Positions 1 through 6,500 of a stretch of 11,425 nt of DNA are shown piece after piece. A program made the position numbers and the translations under genes. Origin of the DNA: Phascolarctobacterium sp. (GTDB taxonomy: Bacteria > Bacillota > Negativicutes > Acidaminococcales > Acidaminococcaceae); NCBI GenBank assembly GCA_019417125.1, contig DXVZ01000061.1, forward strand, positions 347 to 11,771. The letters are read 5' to 3'. The first letter of the stretch is position 1. The number at the start of each line of letters is the position of its first letter. The notes below the pieces were generated by a model. It was not told the origin of the DNA. It was given only the letters and a program-made list of their open reading frames with translations, and ran no database searches.

Positions 1-49
1 GTACTGCAAATTTTGCAAAAAACACACTTTACATAAAGAAACCAAATAA
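1..49 (+). CDS. rpmG: 50S ribosomal protein L33, C-terminal end only (partial)
   Basis: The reading frame that opens at base 2 gives the 15 residues YCKFCKKHTLHKETK and then stops with TAA at 47-49. This is the usual end of bacterial ribosomal protein L33, a small protein of the large ribosomal subunit. The CKFC pair would be the second half of the zinc ribbon of the zinc-binding form; the first Cys pair lies before the window. The rest of the gene is cut off by the window edge. The position directly before secE is the standard rpmG-secE-nusG order, which supports the call. The stretch is short, so identification rests on the motif plus context. Confidence 0.85.
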   Translation, partial: YCKFCKKHTLHKETK

Positions 50-96
50 TCTTTGTGTTTGAGTTTAACTAGGTATTTTAGCAAGGATGTGAAGAA

Positions 97-312
97 ATGG
101 CCGTTCCAGAATTACCGGGTGTAAAAGACACCAACGGCATTATGCGCTTTCTGCGCGAAGCAAAATCTGAACTAAAAAAAGTGACCTGGCCTACCAGACG
201 AGAACTTATTGCCAATACAATCGTTGTATTTATTGCGGTTATCCTTTCGGCAATCCTGATTTGGGTAATCGACAGTATTTTTGCTGGGCTTTTCCAGTTG
301 ATTTTACAATAA
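97..312 (+). CDS. secE: Preprotein translocase subunit SecE
   Basis: This is a 71-residue SecE, the small membrane subunit that clamps and stabilises the SecY channel for Sec-dependent protein export. An amphipathic cytoplasmic part (about residues 12-38) carries the family signature ELKKVTWPTRRELI at 25-38. It is followed by a single hydrophobic membrane span at about 41-66. The short single-span form is the one found in Gram-positive bacteria and most other phyla, unlike the three-span E. coli protein. ATG 97 is chosen because AAGGA at 83-87 lies nine bases upstream and no longer form has a ribosome binding site. The gene lies 47 bases after rpmG and 42 bases before nusG, so it is probably cotranscribed with both. 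I saw no convincing promoter of its own. Confidence 0.96.
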   Translation: MAVPELPGVKDTNGIMRFLREAKSELKKVTWPTRRELIANTIVVFIAVILSAILIWVIDSIFAGLFQLILQ

Positions 313-320
313 GTTTGAGT

Positions 321-357
321 AAGGAGGAAGGGAATTAAAATTCCCAGTACCGCTATG
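321..357 (+). promoter_or_regulatory. nusG ribosome binding site separated from its start codon by a hairpin
   Basis: A strong Shine-Dalgarno sequence, AAGGAGG at 321-327, lies 27 bases before the nusG ATG at 355, which is too far for normal initiation. A perfect inverted repeat lies between them: GGGAATT at 330-336, AA, then AATTCCC at 339-345. If this 16-base hairpin folds, the distance along the RNA falls to about 11 bases, which is workable. The alternative is an ATT start at 334, six bases after the Shine-Dalgarno, which would add seven residues not found in typical NusG. The folded-hairpin reading is an inference. Confidence 0.6.
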
Positions 358-888
358 GAATCAGAAAAACGTTGGTATGTCATTCATACTTATTCCGGTT
401 ACGAAAATAAAGTAAAAGCTAATCTGGAACGCAAAGTTCATTCCCTGGGTATGGAAAACGAAGTTTTCAACATTGTAATACCTATGGAAAATGAAATAGA
501 AGTCAAAGATGGCAAAAAACGCAGCGTGCAGCGCAAGGTTTTCCCGGGCTATGTACTGGTAGAAATGATTGTTAATGACCGCAGCTGGTATGCCGTCCGC
601 AACACTCCAGGCGTAACCGGTTTTGTCGGCTCCGGAACCAAGCCCATTCCTCTTACCGAGGATGAAGTAAAGCAGATTATGCGTTCTATGGGCGTGGAAG
701 AAAGCCGTCCTAAAATTGATTTACAATTACAGCAGATTGTGCGCCTTAAAAGCGGCCCATTTGCCGGATGCCTCGGCAGCGTTTCCGAAATTAACGAAGA
801 ACGCGGCAAGCTGAAGGTTCTTGTGGACATGTTTGGGCGCGAAACACCTGTTGAAGTTGATTTTACTCAAGTTGAAGAAGCTGAATAA
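355..888 (+). CDS. nusG: Transcription termination/antitermination factor NusG
   Basis: This is a 177-residue NusG, the universal factor that binds the RNA polymerase clamp during elongation and affects pausing, Rho action and transcription-translation coupling. The NGN domain (about residues 5-113) starts with RWYVIHTYSGYE and contains VFPGYVLVEM at 62-71 and the signature NTPGVTGFVG at 83-92. A KOW domain (about 126-175) follows, with GPFAGCLGSV and MFGRETPVEV. Length and sequence match Bacillus NusG closely, so ATG 355 is the likely start even though its Shine-Dalgarno is distant and separated by a hairpin. The TAA stop at 886-888 overlaps the rplK ribosome binding site, and rplK begins 13 bases later, so the two genes are cotranscribed and possibly translationally coupled. 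Nothing suggests a specialised paralogue such as RfaH. Confidence 0.98.
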   Translation: MESEKRWYVIHTYSGYENKVKANLERKVHSLGMENEVFNIVIPMENEIEVKDGKKRSVQRKVFPGYVLVEMIVNDRSWYAVRNTPGVTGFVGSGTKPIPLTEDEVKQIMRSMGVEESRPKIDLQLQQIVRLKSGPFAGCLGSVSEINEERGKLKVLVDMFGRETPVEVDFTQVEEAE

Positions 889-901
889 GGAGGTGTAATA
901 A

Positions 902-1327
902 ATGCCGAAAAAAGTCGTTAAAATGGTAAAATTACAGGTACCGGCTGGTAAAGCTACTCCGGCTCCTCCTGTAGGCCCTGCACTCGGCCAGGCCGGTGTA
1001 AACATTATGGCTTTCGTTAAGGAGTTCAATGAACGTACTGCACAGCAGGTTGGTCTTATTATCCCGGTAGAAATTACCGTATTTGAAGACCGTTCCTTTA
1101 CTTTCATTACCAAAACTCCTCCGGCACCGGTTCTTTTGAAAAAAGCTGCCGGACTGGAAAAAGCATCTGGCGAACCTAACAAGAAAAAAGTAGCCACCCT
1201 CGGCCGCGATAAAATCCGCGAAATCGCCGAAACCAAAATGGCTGACCTCAACGCAGCTGACATTGAAGCTGCTATGAGAATGGTTGAAGGTACTGCCCGC
1301 AGCATGGGTATTACCGTAGTTGACTAA
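902..1327 (+). CDS. rplK: 50S ribosomal protein L11
   Basis: This is a 141-residue L11, the protein that binds the GTPase-associated region of 23S rRNA at the base of the L7/L12 stalk. It contributes to elongation-factor action and to the RelA-dependent stringent response. The N-terminal domain shows KLQVPAGKATPAPPVGPALG, including the proline-rich segment (P20, P22, P23) that forms the thiostrepton site together with rRNA. These prolines are intact, so no target-site resistance is visible. The C-terminal rRNA-binding domain spans about residues 72-141, and the length is normal. ATG 902 is preceded by AAGGAGGTG at 887-895, which overlaps the nusG stop. It is followed by rplA after 67 bases that contain a candidate L1 feedback site. 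Confidence 0.98.
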   Translation: MPKKVVKMVKLQVPAGKATPAPPVGPALGQAGVNIMAFVKEFNERTAQQVGLIIPVEITVFEDRSFTFITKTPPAPVLLKKAAGLEKASGEPNKKKVATLGRDKIREIAETKMADLNAADIEAAMRMVEGTARSMGITVVD

Positions 1328-1349
1328 TATTTATTAGCCAACTTAATTT

Positions 1350-1386
1350 AGTGGGAGGCAAACAACCGTTATTACCACACAGGAGG
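1350..1386 (+). promoter_or_regulatory. Candidate L1-binding autoregulatory hairpin before rplA
   Basis: In the 67-base rplK-rplA gap, GTGG at 1351-1354 can pair with CCAC at 1375-1378. Inside that stem, GG at 1357-1358 can pair with CC at 1366-1367, leaving asymmetric internal loops and a CAAACAA loop. The rplA Shine-Dalgarno AGGAGG at 1381-1386 follows directly. Ribosomal protein L1 is known to repress its own operon by binding mRNA that imitates its 23S rRNA site, and a stem with an asymmetric internal loop next to the rplA start fits that. The same GTGGGAGG...ACCAC pattern is, as I recall, common at this place in Firmicutes. The identification comes from pattern and position, with no covariance data. 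Confidence 0.55.
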
Positions 1387-1394
1387 AAAAGTTA

Positions 1395-2096
1395 ATGGCA
1401 AAAAGAAGCAAGAAATACCAGGAAGCTTTGAAACTTATCGAAGCTGACAAATTCTATTCTCCGAAAGAAGCAATAGAATTAGTTAAAAAAACCAATGTAA
1501 CTAAATTCGACAGCACCGTTGAAGTTTCTTTCAAACTCGGTGTTAACCCTAAATACGCTGACCAGCAGGTTCGCGGCGCTATGGTTCTTCCGCACGGCAC
1601 CGGCAAAAGCAAAACCGTTTTGGTATTTGCTAAAGGCCCCAAAGTTGCAGAAGCTGAAGCAGCAGGCGCAGATTTTGTTGGCGGTGAAGAATATGTCGCT
1701 AAAATTCAGGGCGGCTGGACTGACTTTGATGTCTGCGTAGCAACCCCTGATATGATGGGCATGGTTGGCCGTCTTGGTAAAATCCTCGGCCCTAAAGGCT
1801 TAATGCCTAACCCGAAGGTTGGTACCGTAACTATGGACGTAACCCGTGCCGTAAACGAAATTAAAGCTGGTAAAATCGAATACCGTACCGATAAAGCCGG
1901 TAATGTACAGGCTCCTATCGGCAAAGTTTCCTTTACCGATGAACAGCTTTTGGCTAACTACATCGCACTTGCCGATACTCTGGTAAAAGTTAAACCTTCC
2001 GGAGCAAAAGGTCAGTACATGAAAACCATTACTGTTTCTACTACCATGGGCCCTGGCGTTAAAATTGACGTTTTGAAGGCCAACAGCGACAAATAA
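1395..2096 (+). CDS. rplA: 50S ribosomal protein L1
   Basis: This is a 233-residue L1, the protein of the mobile L1 stalk that helps move deacylated tRNA out of the E site. It also acts as a translational repressor of its own operon in many bacteria. The sequence opens with MAKRSKKYQEALKLI, and the family signature lies at about residues 127-146, with GKILGPKGLMPNPKVGTVT readable there. The two-domain layout and total length are normal. ATG 1395 has AGGAGG at 1381-1386, eight bases upstream. It ends in TAA at 2094-2096 and is followed by 174 non-coding bases that contain the L10 leader, so rplJL is partly uncoupled from rplKA. Nothing unusual appears in the protein. Confidence 0.98.
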   Translation: MAKRSKKYQEALKLIEADKFYSPKEAIELVKKTNVTKFDSTVEVSFKLGVNPKYADQQVRGAMVLPHGTGKSKTVLVFAKGPKVAEAEAAGADFVGGEEYVAKIQGGWTDFDVCVATPDMMGMVGRLGKILGPKGLMPNPKVGTVTMDVTRAVNEIKAGKIEYRTDKAGNVQAPIGKVSFTDEQLLANYIALADTLVKVKPSGAKGQYMKTITVSTTMGPGVKIDVLKANSDK

Positions 2097-2117
2097 TTTT
2101 ATAAATCAGAAGATAAT

Positions 2118-2228
2118 CGGGCCATAGACAGCAGGTGCGGCACAGCCGCGTAAGCGTAGCGCCAGCCGAGGTTGGAGACGTTGAAGATAGACCTTCGCGA
2201 CCTCCGGCTGCGGCCGAGAGGTCTTTTT
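2118..2228 (+). promoter_or_regulatory. Ribosomal protein L10 leader (cis-regulatory RNA)
   Basis: The stretch directly before rplJ has the hallmarks of the L10 leader, an RNA bound by L10 or the L10-(L7/L12)4 complex to limit rplJL expression. It begins with CCATAGACAGCAGGTGC (2122-2138), has a variable middle with a GCGGC-ACA-GCCGC hairpin (2137-2149), and continues with GCCGAGGTT at 2165-2173, all elements typical of the family in Firmicutes. GAGGT at 2168-2172 can pair with ACCTT at 2191-2195 or, as part of GCCGAGGT, with ACCTCCGGC at 2200-2208 (one bulged C). The second pairing would destroy the terminator at 2199-2223. This suggests control by transcription attenuation. The family match is recognised from memory; the switch is inferred from pairings. 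Confidence 0.85.
2199..2228 (+). terminator. Attenuator terminator of the L10 leader
   Basis: GACCTC at 2199-2204 pairs with GAGGTC at 2218-2223, and the stem continues with CGGC (2205-2208) against GCCG (2213-2216). This gives ten base pairs, one bulged A at 2217 and a TGCG loop. TTTTT follows at 2224-2228. This is an intrinsic terminator located before rplJ, so it acts as an attenuator for rplJL. An upstream segment at 2165-2172 can take over its 5' arm. Confidence 0.85.
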
Positions 2229-2270
2229 GATTTAATAAAAACATCAAAATAAAGAAGGAGGTGCAGATGT

Positions 2271-2795
2271 ATGGCAATTAGACCTGAAAAAGCAGCTAAA
2301 GTTGCAGAGATTAAAGAACTTCTTACCGGTTCTAAATGCACCGTATTAGTCGATTTCTGCGGACTGACAGTTGCACAGGATACTGCATTGCGCCGTAAAA
2401 TGCGCGAAGCTGGTGTTACCTATATCGTAGTTAAAAACACCTTGCTCCGTATTGCAGCACAAGAAGCAGGCATTGAAGGTTTGGAGCCCGTTCTTGAAAA
2501 GAACACCGCTATTGCGGCTGCTCCGGAAGACCCTGTTGCCGCAGCAAAAATCATTTGCGATTTTGCTAAAGAAAACAAAGCACTTGTTGTTAAAGCAGGT
2601 GTTCTTGACGGTAAAGTTATCGACGATGCAGCTATTAAAGCTTTGGCAGAACTGCCGCCGAAAGAAGTACTCATCGCCAAAATGCTTGGCAGCATGAATG
2701 CTCCTATCTCCGGTTTCGTCAATGTACTTCAAGGTACTATCCGCAAAGTGGTATATGCGCTTGACGCTATCCGCGAACAGAAAGAATCCGCATAA
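2271..2795 (+). CDS. rplJ: 50S ribosomal protein L10
   Basis: This is a 174-residue L10, the protein that anchors L7/L12 dimers to the large subunit and forms the base of the stalk. The N-terminal rRNA-binding domain contains VLVDFCGLTVAQDTALRRKM and VVKNTLLRIA. The C-terminal helix (about residues 136-174), which carries the L7/L12 dimer sites, ends in REQKESA. The length is normal for Firmicutes. ATG 2271 is supported by AAGGAGGTG at 2255-2263 and by the conserved start MAIRPEKA. An out-of-frame ATG at 2267 would encode only four codons and is ignored as a gene. The L10 leader just upstream indicates feedback control by the product. rplL follows after 54 bases. Confidence 0.98.
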   Translation: MAIRPEKAAKVAEIKELLTGSKCTVLVDFCGLTVAQDTALRRKMREAGVTYIVVKNTLLRIAAQEAGIEGLEPVLEKNTAIAAAPEDPVAAAKIICDFAKENKALVVKAGVLDGKVIDDAAIKALAELPPKEVLIAKMLGSMNAPISGFVNVLQGTIRKVVYALDAIREQKESA

Positions 2796-2849
2796 TAAAT
2801 ATGCAGCTTAATTAAAATAATTAATTCTTAAACAATGGAGGAATTTATA

Positions 2850-3221
2850 ATGAATAAAGAACAAATCATTGAAGCTATTGAATCTATGACCGTCCTTGAA
2901 CTTTCCGAACTCGTTAAAGCTCTGGAAGATAAATTCGGCGTATCCGCTGCTGCTCCTGTAGCTGTTGCTGCTGCTCCGGCTGCTGGCGCTGCTGCTGCTG
3001 CTGAAGAAAAAACTGAATTCGACGTAGTTCTGACCGCTGCTGGCGCTGGCAAAATCAACGTAATCAAAGTTGTTCGCGAAGTAACCGGCTTGGGTCTGAA
3101 AGAAGCTAAAGCTATCGTTGACGAAGCTCCGAAAGCTGTTAAAGAAAAAATCTCCAAAGCTGACGCTGAAGCTCTCAAAGCTAAACTCGAAGAAGCTGGC
3201 GCTTCCGTAGAAATTAAATAA
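2850..3221 (+). CDS. rplL: 50S ribosomal protein L7/L12
   Basis: This is a 123-residue L7/L12, the multi-copy stalk protein that recruits and stimulates the translation GTPases. The dimerising N-terminal domain covers residues 1-30, a flexible Ala/Pro/Gly-rich hinge covers 31-52, and the factor-binding C-terminal domain covers 53-123 with VIKVVREVTGLGLKEAK. I place the start at ATG 2850, since GGAGG at 2837-2841 lies eight bases upstream and MNKEQIIEAI matches the family. An in-frame ATG at 2835 would put the ribosome binding site inside the gene. The hinge DNA contains five tandem GCT codons (2988-3002), and alanine is coded almost wholly by GCT in this gene. A short palindrome AGCCTTAAGGCT (3226-3237) and a strong terminator follow the stop. 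Confidence 0.98.
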   Translation: MNKEQIIEAIESMTVLELSELVKALEDKFGVSAAAPVAVAAAPAAGAAAAAEEKTEFDVVLTAAGAGKINVIKVVREVTGLGLKEAKAIVDEAPKAVKEKISKADAEALKAKLEEAGASVEIK

Positions 3222-3240
3222 TTTAAGCCTTAAGGCTATA

Positions 3241-3271
3241 AAATTCCGCTGCATTGCAGCGGAATTTTTTT
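3241..3271 (+). terminator. Strong intrinsic terminator after rplL
   Basis: AAATTCCGCTGC at 3241-3252 is perfectly complementary to GCAGCGGAATTT at 3256-3267, giving up to 12 base pairs around an ATT loop. T residues run from 3265 to 3271. This is a textbook Rho-independent terminator closing the ribosomal protein block. The rpoB promoter begins only 13 bases after it, so rpoBC need not rely on transcription from upstream, although some readthrough is possible. Confidence 0.92.
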
Positions 3272-3283
3272 ATACCTAAATTA

Positions 3284-3312
3284 TTGACAAACTGCAAAAA
3301 CTGTGATAACAT
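3284..3312 (+). promoter_or_regulatory. Predicted housekeeping sigma promoter for rpoBC
   Basis: A perfect -35 box TTGACA at 3284-3289 is followed, after exactly 17 bases, by a -10 box TAACAT at 3307-3312. TG at 3304-3305 sits one base before the -10 box, an extended -10 arrangement. The start of transcription would be about 3319. It lies just after the rplL terminator and upstream of rpoB. The match to the vegetative sigma consensus is strong, but activity is inferred. Confidence 0.8.
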
Positions 3313-3318
3313 ATCATA

Positions 3319-3468
3319 CTACAACATTAGTAGATTGCAGGTAATGACAACCGGCATTGGGGGTTCAGTGGTTGGGCACCGTGCCGTGCTTATATGGATT
3401 TAGATGAGGTGCGTTCATCGAAGACAACATGCAAGGCCCTGAATATTGTTTGGAGCCTTGCTTTTTTT
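3319..3468 (+). promoter_or_regulatory. Structured rpoB 5' leader RNA, unidentified class
   Basis: About 215 transcribed bases would separate the predicted start point from the rpoB ATG. Several pairings are visible. Hairpin A joins CAAC (3348-3351) to GTTG (3371-3374), has a CGG bulge, then CATTG (3355-3359) to CAGTG (3366-3370) around a GGGGTT loop. GGCA (3375-3378) can pair with TGCC (3382-3385). Hairpin C joins GATGA (3403-3407) to TCATC (3415-3419), and its loop GGTGC (3408-3412) is complementary to GCACC (3376-3380), a possible pseudoknot. A terminator ends the element. I do not recognise it as a T-box, riboswitch or L10 leader. As I recall, lactic acid bacteria have a separate conserved rpoB leader motif (Lacto-rpoB), so such leaders have precedent. 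Confidence 0.6.
3431..3468 (+). terminator. Leader terminator (attenuator) upstream of rpoB
   Basis: GCAAGGC at 3431-3437 pairs with GCCTTGC at 3455-3461, followed by seven T at 3462-3468. The loop is 17 bases, partly closable by CC (3438-3439) with GG (3452-3453). It lies inside the predicted rpoB transcript, 68 bases before the start codon, so it should act as an attenuator. A possible competing pairing is CAGG (3338-3341) with CCTG (3438-3441), extended by ATT (3334-3336) with AAT (3442-3444), but that is weak. Confidence 0.75.
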
Positions 3469-3536
3469 GTCATGGTAAAAACGCGCTTGTTTAAGTCTGC
3501 CTGACAACATACATTTATTAAGGGGTGAGGGATTAC

Positions 3537-6500
3537 ATGTTTAAACCGGTTCCCGTAGGTAATAGGACTCGGTACAGTTATGCCAGAATCAATGAAGTGT
3601 TGCCAATGCCTCATTTGATTGACATCCAAAGAAAATCGTATGAGTGGTTCATGCGAGAAGGTCTTTGCGAAATTTTCCATGACATTTCTCCGATTAAAGA
3701 TTTTACAGGTAATTTAGAACTTTCTTTTGAAGGCTTTACTCTCGGTGAGCCCAAATATACGGTAGAAGAATGCAAGGAGCGCGACGCTTCTTATTCCGCA
3801 CCTTTAAATGTAAATGTGCGCCTGCTGTACAAGGATACCGGCGAGATTAAAGAATCCAAAGTATTCATGGGCGATTTTCCGCTGATGACAGATACTGGTA
3901 CTTTTGTAATCAACGGTGCTGAACGTGTAATCGTCAGCCAGCTGGTGCGTTCCCCGGGCGTTTATTATGCTATTACGATGGACCCCAGCGGCAAAAAAAT
4001 GTACGGTACAACAGTCATTCCTAACCGTGGTGCATGGATTGAATATGAAACCGACTTGAATGACGTTATTTACGCGCGTGTTGACCGTACCAGAAAACTG
4101 CCGGCAACCGTGTTGCTGCGCGCCATGGGCTTAACCCAAAATGATGATATTTTGGCGCTTTTTAATAACCATCCTTCTGTGGCAGCAACCCTTGAAAGGG
4201 ATACTACCACTACCCGTGAAGAAGCTTTAATTGAAATTTACAAAAAACTGCGTCCGGGTGAACCGCCGACGCTGGAAAATGCTTCCGCACTTATCGAAGC
4301 AACTTTCTTTGACAACAAGCGTTATGACCTTGCCAGCGTAGGCCGCTACAAGCTGAACAAAAAACTTGGCTGGCGCCGCCGTTTGCTGGATAAAGTGCTC
4401 GACCAGCCGCTGGTTGATGTTTCTACCGGCGAGATTATTGCTGAAGCAGGCACTAAAATTGACCTGAATGTTATTGATAAAATTGAAGAAAGCGGTATTT
4501 TTGCAGGCCCCGGCCTGAAAGAGGTATTCATCCGCGTTAAAGAACAGCCGATGAAAATTATCTGCACTTCCGATATTCCGGAAGGCCACCGCACCATTAC
4601 TGTAGAAGACGTTATGGCTTCTTTCGGTTATCTGCTGAACCTGATGGACGGGCTTGGCACCGGCGATGATATCGACCATTTGGGCAACCGCCGTGTACGC
4701 CGTGTCGGCGAGCTGTTGCAGAACCAGTTCCGCATTGGCCTTGCCCGTATGGAGCGCGTTGTAAAAGAACGTATGACCATTCAGGACGTGGACGTTATCA
4801 CGCCGCAGGCACTGATTAACATCCGCCCAGTTGTTGCCGCTATTAAAGAATTCTTTGGCAGCAGCCAGCTCTCTCAGTTTATGGACCAGAACAACCCGCT
4901 GGCAGAGCTGACCCATAAACGCCGTCTTTCCGCACTTGGCCCTGGCGGTTTGAGCCGTGAACGCGCAGGCTATGAAGTCCGCGACGTACATCATTCCCAC
5001 TATGGCCGCATGTGCCCGATTGAAACCCCTGAAGGCCCGAACATCGGCCTTATCGGTTCTCTTTCTACCTTTGCTGTTATTAACAAATACGGCTTTATGG
5101 AAACCCCGTACCGCCGCGTTGATAAAGAAAACAAACGTGTAACCGACGATATTGTTTACCTGACTGCCGATGAAGAAGATAATTACATCATCGCACAGGC
5201 GAACGAACCGCTGGACGACGAAGGATATTTTGAAGGCGAACGTGTAACCGCACGTTACCAGAACGAAGTACTTTCGCTGCCGCCTAATCAGGTAGATTTT
5301 ATGGACGTTTCGCCTAAACAGGTTGTTTCCATTGCTACGGCGCTGATTCCGTTCCTGGAAAACGACGACGCTAACCGTGCATTGATGGGCGCAAACATGC
5401 AGCGCCAGGCAGTGCCGCTGCTGTGCACTCAGGCGCCGATTATCGGTACCGGCATGGAATACAAAGTTGCCGTTGACTCCGGCGTGTGCATTTTGGCTAA
5501 AAACTCCGGTGTTGTTGAGCGTGTTACCGGTGATGAAATCATCGTGCGCAAAGAGGACGGCGGCGTTGATAAATACAGCGTGCTGAAATTTAAACGCTCT
5601 AACCAGGGCACCTGCGTTAACCAGCGCCCGATTGTTTACAAAGGCGACAAGGTTGTTAAAGGGCAGGTTTTGGCAGATGGCCCGGCAACTGACCACGGCG
5701 AACTGGCACTTGGCTACAACGTAATTGTTGCCTACATGCCGTGGGAAGGCTATAACTACGAGGATGCTATCCTCCTCAGCGAAGATTTGGTAAAGGCAGA
5801 TGTCTTTACTTCTATTCATATTGAAGAATACGACTGCGACGCCCGCGACACCAAACTGGGCGAAGAAGAAATTACCCGCGATATTCCGAACGTTTCCGAG
5901 GAAGCGCTGAAAGACCTTGACGAACGCGGCATTATCCGCATTGGTGCGGAAGTACGCCCGGGCGATATTCTTGTTGGCAAGGTAACGCCGAAAGGCGAAA
6001 CGGAGCTTACGGCGGAAGAACGCTTGCTGCGCGCTATTTTTGGCGAAAAAGCACGCGAAGTACGCGACAGCTCGCTGCGCGTTCCGCACGGCGAAGCAGG
6101 TAAAATCGTCAGCGTAAAAGTATTTACCCGTGAAAACGGCGACGAATTGCCGCCGGGAGTTAACGAGCAGGTGCGCGTACATATCGCACAGAAACGTAAA
6201 ATTTCCGTCGGTGATAAAATGGCAGGCCGCCACGGCAACAAGGGCGTTATTTCCCGCATTCTGCCGCGCGAAGACATGCCGTTCCTGCCAAGCGGCGAAC
6301 CGGTTCAGATTGTGTTGAACCCGTTGGGCGTACCTTCCCGTATGAACATCGGACAAATTTTGGAAAATCATCTGGGCTGGGCAGCACGCGCACTTGGCAT
6401 GCAGATTGAAAACAACGCCGAAGGTTTGGTAGAACGCCTGACCGGCGTTGGCTACGACGTTGAAAAATACGGCATCCCCGAAACCGTTGAAATTGGTAAA

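Noticed and set aside
50..96. Possible promoter between rpmG and secE
   Set aside because: No pair of boxes at acceptable spacing; the best -10-like TATTTT at 74-79 lacks a -35 box. I also looked for a tRNA-Trp, which some Firmicutes have near here, but the gap is too short.
2065..2105. Possible rplJ promoter with TTGACG (2065) or TTGAAG (2073) and TATAAA (2100-2105)
   Set aside because: The -10-like box is good, but the spacers (29 and 21 bases) are too long. A separate rplJ promoter is possible but not supported.
2835..2849. Upstream start for rplL at ATG 2835
   Set aside because: It would include the Shine-Dalgarno in the coding region and add MEEFI, which is not part of the family N-terminus.
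3394..3504. A 36-codon + strand frame in the rpoB leader (starts MDLDEVRSSK), running through the terminator
   Set aside because: A leader peptide was considered, but there is no Shine-Dalgarno before ATG 3394, no in-frame alternative start, and no run of regulatory codons. Its Phe codons are just the terminator T run.
3487..3515. Possible second rpoB promoter, TTGTTT and TACATT with 17 bases between
   Set aside because: Both boxes match the consensus poorly, and transcription would begin at the ribosome binding site.
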